The translations under genes were made by a program, and so were the position numbers. 58,274 nucleotides of DNA from Desulfomicrobium escambiense DSM 10707 (GTDB taxonomy: Bacteria; Desulfobacterota; Desulfovibrionia; Desulfovibrionales; Desulfomicrobiaceae), in contig NZ_AUAR01000023.1 in assembly GCF_000428825.1 (NCBI RefSeq), forward strand, positions 1 to 58,274, given 5' to 3'. Of the stretch, positions 15,364 through 24,018 are shown one piece after another. How positions within the stretch are numbered: the stretch's first letter is position 1; each line of letters opens with the position of its first letter. The notes below the pieces were generated by a model, which saw only the letters and a list, made by a program, of their open reading frames with translations, did not search any database and was not told where the DNA came from.

Positions 15364-16977
15364 TCAGCGAGGAGCGTATAGGTCCGATTCGAGTCTGTCC
15401 AGTTGTCTGCATCTGAGCGAGTGCGCCCCGGAAAGAGTCTCAAGCAGGCATGACTGCGGGTCTTTGTCCGTATCCACAGGCAGGTACGCGTCTGCGGGCG
15501 CAGGCTCGAACGCCTCGTAGCTGCGGAGCATGTCGTCGAGGTGGTGCAGCCGTGCGTCGGATGCCCCGCAGGAGCCTTCCCGCCTTGCCAGGCGGAGCCG
15601 CAGGGTTTCGACTGCGCAGGCGCAGTGAACGAAGACGATGCCGACCCTGAGGTCTGCGGCCAGCTCCGCGGCCGCCTGCCGCCACCTGCTTTCGGAGAAG
15701 GTCGCGTCCAGGGCCACGGATGAGCCGTTCCTGAGGTGTTCCTGGGCGAGATTGAGGAGCCTGGCGTAGACGCGTCCGCGCAACAGCGGCCGGTACAGCC
15801 CCGTGTTGAAGGGCGCCACGGAGTCTGCGGGTGTGCCCGGGTCTTCCTTTCTCACGGCGTCGGACGAAAAGACGGGCATGAACAGTGCCGACGCGGTACG
15901 CTCGGCCAGGGTCGACTTGCCCGAGGCCGGGAGGCCGCAGAAGACCCACAGCGTCGGTCGTCCGAAGGACAGGGCGTAGCGGAAGGCCAGGTTCAGGTAG
16001 GTTCGGACCTCGCTTTGCAGAAGGGCGCGGTGACGGTCGTCCGCCTGGGCCATGGACATGCAGGCGACCTTCAGCCTGACCAGGGCGCGGTATGCGGCGT
16101 AAAAATCCAGCAGCGCATAGACTTCGGGGTCGGAAGCCGCACGGGCATAGAATGCGACGAGTCTGCGGGCGGCCTCGGCAAATCCCAGACGATCCAGGTC
16201 CATGCTCAGGAAGGCCAGGTCAAGGGCCGTGTCGCCGTAGCGGAAGCGGTCGTTGAATTCGATGCAGTCGATGATCTGGATGCCATCGTGAAAATAGACG
16301 TGGTCGACGCGCAGGTCCCCGTGGCCGTCCCTGATCCTTCCGCTGCGCACGCGGTGCCGGAAGAGGTCGTGGTGGTCCTTCCAGAACGCGCGGCTGACTT
16401 GCCGGATAAACTCCCATTTTTCAATGTCCAGAAGCCCGGAGGCATATGGCCCGATCTGCTCGAAGTTCTCCTCCATGTTGAAGCGGATGAGTTCCGGGTC
16501 GCCGAAGCCATCTATGTCCGGGCTGCGCAGGGCGCCGGCGTGGAAGGTCGCCAGGACCCGTCCGAGGGCCTCCAGCCGGTCGTCCGTGAAACATCCGGAT
16601 TCCAGGAGGTGCGCCAGGTTCGCCTCTTCGGGCAACTGCCGCATCTTCACCGCGTACTCGACGACGCGTCCTCCGGGCCCGAAGGACAGCCTGCCCCGGT
16701 CGTCCTCGTGGATGCCGACCACTCCGGCATAGACGCCGGAACTCAGGCGGCCGTTGAGTTCCGCCTCGCGCCGGCAGAATCGCCTGCGCTCCGCGAGTTT
16801 TCTGAAGTCAAGGAAGCCGAGGCTCTTGGGTTTCTTCAGCTTGTAGACCCACTGTCCGGTCAGGAGGACCGCGGAAATGTGCGTCTGTCTGATTTCGATC
16901 CGGGACACGTCGTGGGGGTAGAAGGCAGGATCGGACATGGCCCGCAGGATCGCGTCGAGTCTGGAAGGCGAAGTCAT
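15364..16977 (-). CDS. Aminoglycoside-phosphotransferase-like / P-loop kinase fusion
   Basis: 537 residues from ATG 16977 (GGGAG six bases upstream). The N-terminal ~330 residues are a phosphotransferase-like fold: HGDLRVDHVYF is the catalytic loop and IIDCIEFNDRFRYGDTALDL supplies the metal-binding part. The C-terminal ~190 residues are a P-loop kinase of the zeta-toxin/AAA_33 type with GLPASGKST (about 347-355) and DATFS. This two-domain arrangement (COG2187 plus COG0645) is known but its substrate is not; it is often annotated as gluconate-kinase- or aminoglycoside-kinase-like. Monocistronic and divergent from the GGDEF-EAL gene, 220 bases apart. Confidence 0.85.
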   Translation of the reverse strand: MTSPSRLDAILRAMSDPAFYPHDVSRIEIRQTHISAVLLTGQWVYKLKKPKSLGFLDFRKLAERRRFCRREAELNGRLSSGVYAGVVGIHEDDRGRLSFGPGGRVVEYAVKMRQLPEEANLAHLLESGCFTDDRLEALGRVLATFHAGALRSPDIDGFGDPELIRFNMEENFEQIGPYASGLLDIEKWEFIRQVSRAFWKDHHDLFRHRVRSGRIRDGHGDLRVDHVYFHDGIQIIDCIEFNDRFRYGDTALDLAFLSMDLDRLGFAEAARRLVAFYARAASDPEVYALLDFYAAYRALVRLKVACMSMAQADDRHRALLQSEVRTYLNLAFRYALSFGRPTLWVFCGLPASGKSTLAERTASALFMPVFSSDAVRKEDPGTPADSVAPFNTGLYRPLLRGRVYARLLNLAQEHLRNGSSVALDATFSESRWRQAAAELAADLRVGIVFVHCACAVETLRLRLARREGSCGASDARLHHLDDMLRSYEAFEPAPADAYLPVDTDKDPQSCLLETLSGAHSLRCRQLDRLESDLYAPR

Positions 16978-17077
16978 GGCTGTCTCCCTTTGGGGCATGG
17001 CATGGATGACGCTTCCAAGGTACCACAAATCCCGCCGTGCGCAAAATCTTTAACGCCTTGACTCGTATTGCGGCTAT

Positions 17078-17106
17078 TTGACAGTGCTGCGCCCAGCGTG
17101 CATAGG
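17078..17106 (+). promoter_or_regulatory. Candidate promoter for the GGDEF-EAL gene
   Basis: A perfect -35 TTGACA (17078-17083) is 17 bases from CATAGG (17101-17106, only 3/6 to consensus). It sits 92 bases before the chosen ATG in the divergent intergenic region. Weak -10, so low confidence. Confidence 0.3.
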
Positions 17107-17197
17107 CTGTTCGATTATCGTTCCAAGGGTGGGCGAAAAATCCGGTGGTACGAGATTTTCGTTGCCCGTTCGGCACGTTGAAATTACTGTCATACAT

Positions 17198-20100
17198 ATG
17201 TCCTACAGCCCGTTCGCCAGCCTGCGCATCCGCACGACCATCGTCCTGACCGCAATTTTTACGGCCATAGGGCTGGCCTGCGTGCTCATGGCCGGACTCA
17301 TCATTTCCGACCGCGTCGACGGCTTCGAGCGGGAACTGGCCGCGGCCAACGTCCGCCGTGCCCGCAACGCCCTGCAGCAGGACATGAACAAGGTCGATGC
17401 CCTGCTCAAGGACTGGGCGTGGTGGGACGACACGTATGCCTTCATGGCGGAGCCGACGGACGCGTACCTGGCCAGCAACGTCACCCCGGACGTGTTCCGC
17501 AATCAGCGGCTGAACTCCATGATCTTCGTTTCCGTTCACGGGGAAATTCTGCACGCGTCTTTCAAGGACTCCGAAAGCGGCGAATTCGGCGACTCCGTGC
17601 CGGGCCTCATCCGGTATGTCCAGGATGCCGTTCGGGTGAGCGCCGCCGGAAACGCAGCAGGAGGCCGCACCGCCGTGGCCCATATCGACGGAAAACTCTG
17701 GATAGTCGGCAGCAAAACCGTCCTCACCTCCCAAGAGAGCGGGCCGTCCAGGGGATGGCTATGGATGATCCAGGAAATCGACACGCCGTACCTGCTCGAA
17801 TTGAAGCGTCGCACGGAGCTCGATCTGCGTCTGACGGTCGCATCCGAGAGGGCTCTGCCCGAGGTCATGCGTCCGCTGCACGGGGATTCTACAGCCTTCG
17901 ACAAGGCCGTGGTCGTTCCGGAGCAGTCGAGGATCTGGAGCGGCCTGCTGATCCCCGACGCCGCCGGCGGGGAACCAATCGCCATCATCGCCAACGCCCC
18001 GCGGGAACTCGCGGTGTATGTCAGTTCGGCCATGAGAAACAGCCTGGCCGTGGTCATCTTTTTCGGAGTCGTCGGCTTTTTCGCCGGCCTCTTCTTCCTC
18101 GACAAAAGTATTCTTTCCCGACTCGCGGACCTGCGTTCGCGTTTGGTGCGGGACGCCCCGGACGCGCAGATCTGCGCTCTGGACGCCCGTTGCGACGAGA
18201 TCGACCAATTGAGCATGATCACGGACGCGGCGTTCAGGTCCGTGCGTGAGAACGAGCGTTTCCTGACCGAGGTCCTGGCCGCCCTCAAGGTCGGAGTGAT
18301 GCTCATCCGCAAACGGGACAAGGTCATCGTCATCGCCAACCGTTACGCCTGCGAACTCATCGGCAAGACCGAGGAAGAGGTTCTGGGCAAGTCCTGCCAC
18401 AAGTTCGTCTGTCCCACGGAATCGGGAAAATGTCCGGTCATCGACCTTGGCCAGGTCTGCGACAACTCCCGGCGGGTGCTGATCGGCCCTGACGGGGAGC
18501 GGATCGACATCCTCAAGTCCGCCACCACCGTGACGCGCAACGTCGAGGAGTACCTCCTGGAGACGTTTTTGGACATCCGGGAGATGGAGCAGACGCGGCG
18601 GTTGCTGGAACAGTCCGAAGCCCGTTACCGCGCCATATTCATGAACACCGGGACGCCCGGCATCCTGATTAACGATGACACGACCATCGCCGTGGCCAAC
18701 ACGGAGTTCCTCCATCTGGTCGGTGCCACGGAAGAGGACGTGGCCGCGCACCCGTCCTGGATGCGCTTCTTCGTGGAGGAGGACGCCCGCCGCATGCTGA
18801 ATTACCACGTCCGGCGCCGCGAGAGCGAGGATTCGGCCCCGCGGTCCTACGAAGCCCGGCTTCTCGATGCCGCCGGCGGCATGCATTTCGTGCGCGTCAC
18901 TGTGGCCCTCATCCCGCGCACGAAGCAGTCCATCGCCTTCTTTCTCGATATCACCGACATGCGCCGCGCCGAGGCCAAACTGCAGGAGCTGGCCTATGCC
19001 GACGCCCTGACGGGGCTGCCGAACCGGTTGTGCGCCCTGGAGCGTCTCTCGCGGACGCTGGAGAGCCTGCTGCCCCATTCCGGCAGCCTGGCCGTGCTGC
19101 TCCTGGATCTCGACGACTTCAAGATCGTCAACGATTCCTGGGGTCACGCCGCCGGCGACGTGGTCCTCATGGAGGTCGGACAGCGTCTGACCTCCGTCCT
19201 GACAACGTCGGAAATGGTCGGGAGGCTCGGCGGCGACGAGTTCATCATCGTTTCGGCCGTGGGCGCCGGGGAGGAGGATTGGGCCGACCTGGCCAGGCGC
19301 CTGATCGAATCCCTGAACAAGCCCTTCCATCTCGAAGACTCGGAAATCCATCTCGGCGTCAGCGTCGGCATCGCCGTCTTCCCCCGGGACGGGGAGACGG
19401 CCGGCCAGCTGGTGCGGTGCGCGGACCTGGCCATGTATCACTCCAAATCCGCGGGCAAGAGCATGTTCCAGTTCCACTCCCCGGAACTGACCCTGCACGT
19501 GCAGCAGCGCATGGAGATCGAGCGGGAATTGCGCCTGGCCCTGGACGCGGGGGAGATCGAGGCCTTCTACCAGCCCATCATCGACCTGGAGAGCGGCCGC
19601 ATCGTCGGGGCCGAGGCCCTGGCTCGCTGGCGCAAGCACGACGGGACGCTGATTCCGCCAGCGGCGTTCATCCCCGTGGCCGAACAGACGAACCTCGTCA
19701 CCGACATCGACCTCGTCGTGCTCTCCCAGGCCTGCCGCCAGGCGCGGTTCTGGAGCGACGAGGGGCTCGGCGACCTGCGCGTCTCGTGCAACATTTCCGC
19801 CCGCCATTTCCAGCGCGGCAACCTGCTGTCCGACGTGCGCAGAATCCTGGACGCAAGCGGCCTGCCGGCCGTGCGCCTGACCCTCGAGGTCACGGAGACG
19901 GTCTACATGGAGAACATCGACCAGGCCCGGACGATCCTCGACTCCCTGCGCAGCCTGGGGGTGTCCACGGCCTTGGACGATTTCGGGACGGGGTATTCGT
20001 CCCTGTCCTACGTGCGGTCCCTGCATTTCGACGTGCTCAAGATCGACCGGGCCTTCGTCAAGAATCTGCCCGATGAGTCTTCCCTGGCCCTGGTGCGCGC

Positions 20101-20281
20101 CATGCTCGGCATCGCCGACAGCCTCGGCATCACGCCCCTGGCCGAGGGCATGGAGAACACCGGCCAGTTCAACCTGCTCAAGTCCCTGGGCTGCCGCTTC
20201 GGGCAGGGCTACCTGTTCTCGCCCCCGGTCCCGGCGGACACGTTTGTGGGCCTGCTCGAACGCCAGGCCCCGGCGGATTGA
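17198..20281 (+). CDS. CHASE4-PAS-PAS-GGDEF-EAL c-di-GMP turnover protein
   Basis: 1027 residues. Two membrane helices (about 10-33 and 275-305) bracket a periplasmic CHASE4 sensor (DWAWWDDTYAFM near 70). Two PAS-like domains follow (about 355-480 and 485-600), the first with a CHKFVCPTESGKCPV cysteine cluster. GGDEF is intact at 678-682 and EAL at 806-808 with DDFGTGYSS, NISARHF, LEVTE and LKIDRAF, so both cyclase and phosphodiesterase could work. The usual inhibitory RxxD site before GGDEF reads TTSE, so product inhibition of the cyclase is unlikely. ATG 17198 was chosen as the start before the first membrane helix; no strong Shine-Dalgarno is seen. A PilZ receptor is encoded at 33640. Confidence 0.9.
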   Translation: MSYSPFASLRIRTTIVLTAIFTAIGLACVLMAGLIISDRVDGFERELAAANVRRARNALQQDMNKVDALLKDWAWWDDTYAFMAEPTDAYLASNVTPDVFRNQRLNSMIFVSVHGEILHASFKDSESGEFGDSVPGLIRYVQDAVRVSAAGNAAGGRTAVAHIDGKLWIVGSKTVLTSQESGPSRGWLWMIQEIDTPYLLELKRRTELDLRLTVASERALPEVMRPLHGDSTAFDKAVVVPEQSRIWSGLLIPDAAGGEPIAIIANAPRELAVYVSSAMRNSLAVVIFFGVVGFFAGLFFLDKSILSRLADLRSRLVRDAPDAQICALDARCDEIDQLSMITDAAFRSVRENERFLTEVLAALKVGVMLIRKRDKVIVIANRYACELIGKTEEEVLGKSCHKFVCPTESGKCPVIDLGQVCDNSRRVLIGPDGERIDILKSATTVTRNVEEYLLETFLDIREMEQTRRLLEQSEARYRAIFMNTGTPGILINDDTTIAVANTEFLHLVGATEEDVAAHPSWMRFFVEEDARRMLNYHVRRRESEDSAPRSYEARLLDAAGGMHFVRVTVALIPRTKQSIAFFLDITDMRRAEAKLQELAYADALTGLPNRLCALERLSRTLESLLPHSGSLAVLLLDLDDFKIVNDSWGHAAGDVVLMEVGQRLTSVLTTSEMVGRLGGDEFIIVSAVGAGEEDWADLARRLIESLNKPFHLEDSEIHLGVSVGIAVFPRDGETAGQLVRCADLAMYHSKSAGKSMFQFHSPELTLHVQQRMEIERELRLALDAGEIEAFYQPIIDLESGRIVGAEALARWRKHDGTLIPPAAFIPVAEQTNLVTDIDLVVLSQACRQARFWSDEGLGDLRVSCNISARHFQRGNLLSDVRRILDASGLPAVRLTLEVTETVYMENIDQARTILDSLRSLGVSTALDDFGTGYSSLSYVRSLHFDVLKIDRAFVKNLPDESSLALVRAMLGIADSLGITPLAEGMENTGQFNLLKSLGCRFGQGYLFSPPVPADTFVGLLERQAPAD

Positions 20282-20282
20282 A

Positions 20283-21092
20283 TCAGGTCGAGCGCCGCAT
20301 CCATTCCAGCGCCTCATCGAACACGTCTTTCGAGTGCAGCATGGCCACATGGCTCACGGGCCGCGTCTGCCGCTCCTCCCAGTCCTGCAGCCCGCAGCGC
20401 AGGGCGGAATTGGGCATGACCATATTGTCGGCCGGGGAATAGAGGGCCAGGCAGCGCACGCCGGCCGGCGTCGGCAAGGCCGCGATCCGCGTCACGGTTT
20501 CGCCCCCGTAGGCCAGGTAGCGGCCCAGGGAGGACAGAGCGAAGGGGGAAAGCTTGCTGCCCCCGTAGGGCGTGCCGAGGGTGACCAGCGTGCGGATGCG
20601 CGGGTCCGGCATCTGGGCCAGGGCGCAGCGCAGCAGCAGGCCGCCCAGGCTGTGCCCGACGAGGTGCACCGGCCGTTCGGGGTTTTCTGCCAGAATTTTC
20701 GTCAGGTATGTCGTAAGGCCGGCGACGGTCTCATCCCACTGCACGGCCCAACTGGGGTAGCCGAAGCAGGCCGTGCCGAAGCCCTTGGCGCGCAGCCTGT
20801 GCCGAAACAGAATCCAGGCCCCCGGGTTGTGGAAGAGCCCGTGAACCAGAACGACCAGCGGGCGGCCCTGCGTCGGCTTGGACCACAGGCCGGGCCACAG
20901 GCCCAGGGGGTGCAGGGCGACGATGGCCAGTTCGCTGGCCGCGCTGCGCAGGGCCGTCCGCCCGGCCATGGCCAGGAAGGGCGCAAGCGGCTGTCCCGAC
21001 TGGTTCGTTTCCTCGTAGCAATAGAGGGTGTAGGTCAGGAGGGTGACGAAGCCGACGAAGCCGACCAGGGCGAGGAGCAGGAAGGTGATCAC
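20283..21092 (-). CDS. Membrane-anchored alpha/beta hydrolase (lipase-like)
   Basis: 269 residues from GTG 21092, which overlaps the mutY stop (GTGA). An N-terminal membrane helix (about 2-22) is followed by an alpha/beta-hydrolase domain: LVVLVHGLFHNPG (oxyanion loop), GHSLGG (nucleophile serine), ADNMVMP (acid region) and SHVAML (catalytic His). It resembles triacylglycerol lipase/acetyltransferase-like proteins of the PGAP1/EstA type. Substrate unknown. Coupled to mutY but no functional link is apparent; it converges on the GGDEF-EAL gene with one base between stops. Confidence 0.8.
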   Translation of the reverse strand: MITFLLLALVGFVGFVTLLTYTLYCYEETNQSGQPLAPFLAMAGRTALRSAASELAIVALHPLGLWPGLWSKPTQGRPLVVLVHGLFHNPGAWILFRHRLRAKGFGTACFGYPSWAVQWDETVAGLTTYLTKILAENPERPVHLVGHSLGGLLLRCALAQMPDPRIRTLVTLGTPYGGSKLSPFALSSLGRYLAYGGETVTRIAALPTPAGVRCLALYSPADNMVMPNSALRCGLQDWEERQTRPVSHVAMLHSKDVFDEALEWMRRST

Positions 21093-22273
21093 GGCCGCAC
21101 CCCCGCCAGAAACTTCGCGTCCGCGTCGAGATGCCTGACGAGCTTGCGGTGCCCGGCCGGGAAGGCCAGGGCCCTGATCTGCGCCCACGTGGCCCAGCGG
21201 TGCTCCTGGGCGGCGCGCAGCTCCAGTTCGGCGGGGTCCGAGAGCAGGGTCACGGCGTAGGCGTACAGGGTCACACGGTACCTCGTGAAGGAATGCTTGA
21301 ACGAGCCGATGGGCTCGGGGTGGTTGACGGCCAGGCCCGTCTCCTCCAGATATTCGCGGATGACGGCCTGCTGGGGGCTTTCGCCGTCCTCGACGATGCC
21401 GCCCGGGAATTCCCACAGGTTGGCCCAGATGTCGTCGGGCATCCGTTTCTGGGCCAGGACGAGCCCGTCGTGGACGAGCACACCCGTGGCCATGGTCAGG
21501 TAGACGGGCTGCGGAGCCGCCGCCGTGACCGGCCTGTCCTCCTGCACGCCGAGGGCCCTGGCCTGGCACCATCCGGCCAGGGGGCAGGCGGCGCAGGCCG
21601 GGTTGCGGGGCGCGCAGACCAGACTGCCCAGTTCCATCATGGCCTGGTTGAAGTCCCGCGCCCGACCGGGGGGCAGCAGGGCGGAGCAGCGGCTCTCGAT
21701 CTCGGCCCTGGCCTGTCGGGACTTGACGGGAACGTCGATATCGTACAGGCGGCTGGCGACCCGCTCGACGTTGGCGTCGATGACGCAGACGTCGCGGCCG
21801 AAGGCGATGCTGGCCACGGCCCGGGCCGTGTAGGGGCCCACCCCGGGCAGGGACTGCAGGCCCTCCACCGTGTCGGGCAGCCGTCCGCCGAGGCGCTCCC
21901 GGACCTCGCGAGCCGCCTTGTGCAGGTTGCGCGCCCGGGAGTAGTAGCCCAGGCCCTCCCAGTGCTTCATGACTTCGTCCTCGTGGGCCTCGGCCAGGGC
22001 CGCCACGTCAGGGAAGCGCTCCATCCAGCGCTCGAAGTAGGCCACGCCCCGCTCCATCTGGGTCTGCTGGAGCATGATCTCCGAAACCCAGACGTGGTAG
22101 GGCTCGTACGTGCGGCGCCAGGGCAGGTCGCGGCGGTGGCGCGAGAACCAGTCGAGAAGGGCGTCGGCGAGGCCCTCTTTGGGCGCTTCCGCCGACGGTC
22201 GGGTGGGTGTCATGGTGGTGTCCGTCTGCTGGTTGAGGCTGCTCATGATTTTGTTCGGGAAACGGTTCGGCAT
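21089..22273 (-). CDS. mutY: A/G-specific adenine DNA glycosylase MutY
   Basis: 394 residues from ATG 22273. The helix-hairpin-helix LPGVGPYTARAVASIAFG precedes the catalytic Asp region CVIDANVERV. Four cysteines in CAPRNPACAACPLAGWC bind the 4Fe-4S cluster. The C-terminal NUDIX-like domain (GGIVEDGESPQQAVIREYLE) recognises 8-oxoguanine opposite adenine. MutY removes A from A:8-oxoG pairs in the cytoplasm. The N-terminus is uncertain: ATGs at 22273, 22246 and 22213 are all possible. The bases upstream to 22396 abut the divergent glycosyltransferase start. A mutT-like gene lies at 25962. Confidence 0.93.
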   Translation of the reverse strand: MPNRFPNKIMSSLNQQTDTTMTPTRPSAEAPKEGLADALLDWFSRHRRDLPWRRTYEPYHVWVSEIMLQQTQMERGVAYFERWMERFPDVAALAEAHEDEVMKHWEGLGYYSRARNLHKAAREVRERLGGRLPDTVEGLQSLPGVGPYTARAVASIAFGRDVCVIDANVERVASRLYDIDVPVKSRQARAEIESRCSALLPPGRARDFNQAMMELGSLVCAPRNPACAACPLAGWCQARALGVQEDRPVTAAAPQPVYLTMATGVLVHDGLVLAQKRMPDDIWANLWEFPGGIVEDGESPQQAVIREYLEETGLAVNHPEPIGSFKHSFTRYRVTLYAYAVTLLSDPAELELRAAQEHRWATWAQIRALAFPAGHRKLVRHLDADAKFLAGVRP

Positions 22274-22395
22274 GTGGCCTGCTTCGGTCAGCGCCTCGGG
22301 TGCTGTCAAGACCGGCATGGAGGGGATGGGAGAATGTCGTCGATGAGCCTCTTGCGCCCCGCGGTCTGGCGGGTGGCTCCGTCGGGGGGCGCGCA

Positions 22396-23397
22396 ATGAT
22401 CTCCGTGGTGCTGCCGTGCTTCAACGCCGAGGCGGGCCTGGCCCGGTGCATGGAGAGCCTGCTGGACCAGAGCTGGAGGGACTTCGAGATCGTGGCCGTG
22501 AACGACGGCTCTTCGGACTCGACCCTCGACGTACTGCGGGACTTTGCGGCCCGCGACGGCCGCGTGCGCGTCTTCGACCGCCCCCACGGCGGGGTGGTGC
22601 AGGCCATGAATTTCGGGCTCGAACAGTGCCGCGGGGAATACGTGGCGCGCATGGACGCCGACGATGTCTGCCTGCCGGAACGTCTGGCGCTGCAGAAGGC
22701 GCATCTGGATCGCCATCCGCACATTGGCCTCGTGGGCGGGCGGGTGCGCTTCGGCGGGGACCCGGTGGCCGGGCGCGGCTACAAGGCGTACGTGGACTGG
22801 ACCAACACCCTGGTCGCCGAGGAGGACATCCGTCTGCACCGCTTCGTCGAATCGCCCCTGGCCAATCCCAGCGCCATGTTCCGCAAAGAGCTTGTCAGCC
22901 GTCACGGGGCGTTTTATGACGGCCCGTTTCCCGAAGACTACGAATTTCTTCTACGCTGGATGGACGCGGGCGTGCGCATGGACAAGGTGCCCGAGGACGT
23001 GCTGGTCTGGAACGACCCGCCGACCCGCCTGACCCGCAACGACCCGCGCTACGACCCCGACGCCTTCCACCGCGTCAAGTCGGGCTATCTGGCCGGATGG
23101 CTCAGGGCGCGCGGCGTCGACCGGGTTTCGGTCGTGGGCGGCGGCCGCGTGACCAGACGGCGCGCCCTGATGCTCGAAGAGCACGGCGTGAATATCGAAC
23201 GCTGGCTCGAGGTCGACCCGGACAAGATCGGCCAGACCGCCAGCGGCCGCCCGGTCTGCTCCTGGCACGACCTGGGGGCGCCGGACGGCGAGTTCCTGCT
23301 GTCGTACGTCGGCAACCGCGGGGCCGGGACCCGCATCGCCAGGGAGCTCGCTGAGCGCGGTTGGCGCATGGGAACGCATTTTCTGCTGGCCGCGTGA
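22396..23397 (+). CDS. GT2 glycosyltransferase with C-terminal PglD-like domain
   Basis: 333 residues. The GT-A fold is evident from ISVVLPCFNAEAGLARCMES, VNDGSSDSTLDVL and the metal-binding MDADDVCLPERL. After about residue 230 the sequence becomes LRARGVDRVSVVGGGRVTRR with a later SYVGNRGAGTRIARELAERG. This resembles the small nucleotide-binding N-terminal domain of PglD-type sugar acyltransferases and is unusual on a GT2 enzyme. Donor and acceptor sugars are unknown. GGGG precedes ATG 22396. Monocistronic or linked to the small acidic protein 39 bases downstream. Confidence 0.85.
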   Translation: MISVVLPCFNAEAGLARCMESLLDQSWRDFEIVAVNDGSSDSTLDVLRDFAARDGRVRVFDRPHGGVVQAMNFGLEQCRGEYVARMDADDVCLPERLALQKAHLDRHPHIGLVGGRVRFGGDPVAGRGYKAYVDWTNTLVAEEDIRLHRFVESPLANPSAMFRKELVSRHGAFYDGPFPEDYEFLLRWMDAGVRMDKVPEDVLVWNDPPTRLTRNDPRYDPDAFHRVKSGYLAGWLRARGVDRVSVVGGGRVTRRRALMLEEHGVNIERWLEVDPDKIGQTASGRPVCSWHDLGAPDGEFLLSYVGNRGAGTRIARELAERGWRMGTHFLLAA

Positions 23398-23436
23398 GGG
23401 CCGGCATCACACAGTCACCCCAGGAGGTGAGGCATT

Positions 23437-23859
23437 ATGGATATGATCAAGTTCGCCAAGGATATGGAGACGGTGCTGCGCAAGGTGGCCACGGAATTCG
23501 AACCCATTTCCGAACCGGCCGAGGACGGCGCCCTGTGGGGCTTCGAACTGGGCGAGGACGCCAGCGGCTTCCTGTCCCTGGAATCCAACCAGGGCACCCT
23601 CGACGTGCCTACGGTGACGGTGTCCCTGTCCCTGGGCTCCATCGAGGAAATCAGCAAGGAGGACCTCATGGACCTCCTGACCATCAACGGCGATCTTCTG
23701 GGCGCGTCCCTGACCATCACGCCGCCCCTGGGCGAGGAGCAGGAGGAGTTCCTCATGCTGCAGACCAAGTTCGTGGCCACGGAGTTCTCCGAGGACATGT
23801 TCAACAAGTCCGTGACCTCGCTCATGACCCAGATGTCCATCTTCTTCGAGTCGGAGTAG
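23437..23859 (+). CDS. Small acidic protein of unknown function
   Basis: 140 residues, strongly acidic, with a consensus Shine-Dalgarno (AGGAGGT about nine bases before ATG 23437), so it is probably well translated. Alternating strands and helices (FELGEDASGFLSLESNQG, LMDLLTINGDLLGASLTITP) give a pattern reminiscent of type III secretion chaperone or YbjN-like folds, but no motif proves it. No signal peptide or membrane helix. Possible roles include chaperoning or binding a partner; none is supported by the neighbours. Confidence 0.75.
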   Translation: MDMIKFAKDMETVLRKVATEFEPISEPAEDGALWGFELGEDASGFLSLESNQGTLDVPTVTVSLSLGSIEEISKEDLMDLLTINGDLLGASLTITPPLGEEQEEFLMLQTKFVATEFSEDMFNKSVTSLMTQMSIFFESE

Positions 23860-23935
23860 TCCGGGACCTGAACGCAGCCGGAGAACCTCGCCGGAACGGG
23901 CGGAAAGCCGCCGCACCATGACGATGAGGGCGGTC

Positions 23936-23977
23936 CGAGTCCATGGGTTCCCGCTTTCGCGGGAATCCATGGACTCG
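23936..23977. repeat. Perfect-armed palindromic element, second copy
   Basis: Nineteen-base arms (23936-23954 with 23959-23977, one mismatch) close a TTTC loop. The core GTTCCCGC...GCGGGAATCC matches the inner hairpin of the element at 12742-12810. It lies between the acidic-protein gene and the ABC-F gene, 42 bases before the ABC-F start, where it could act as a transcript-stabilising or attenuating hairpin. Confidence 0.75.
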
Positions 23978-24018
23978 TCATGCCGCGACCTTGCACAACA
24001 GCCAACCGCATCAGACCA

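Noticed and set aside
17759-20350. An 863-codon open frame antisense to the GGDEF-EAL gene
   Set aside because: Same cause: G+C-driven openness on the opposite strand; the sense strand has intact GGDEF and EAL motifs.
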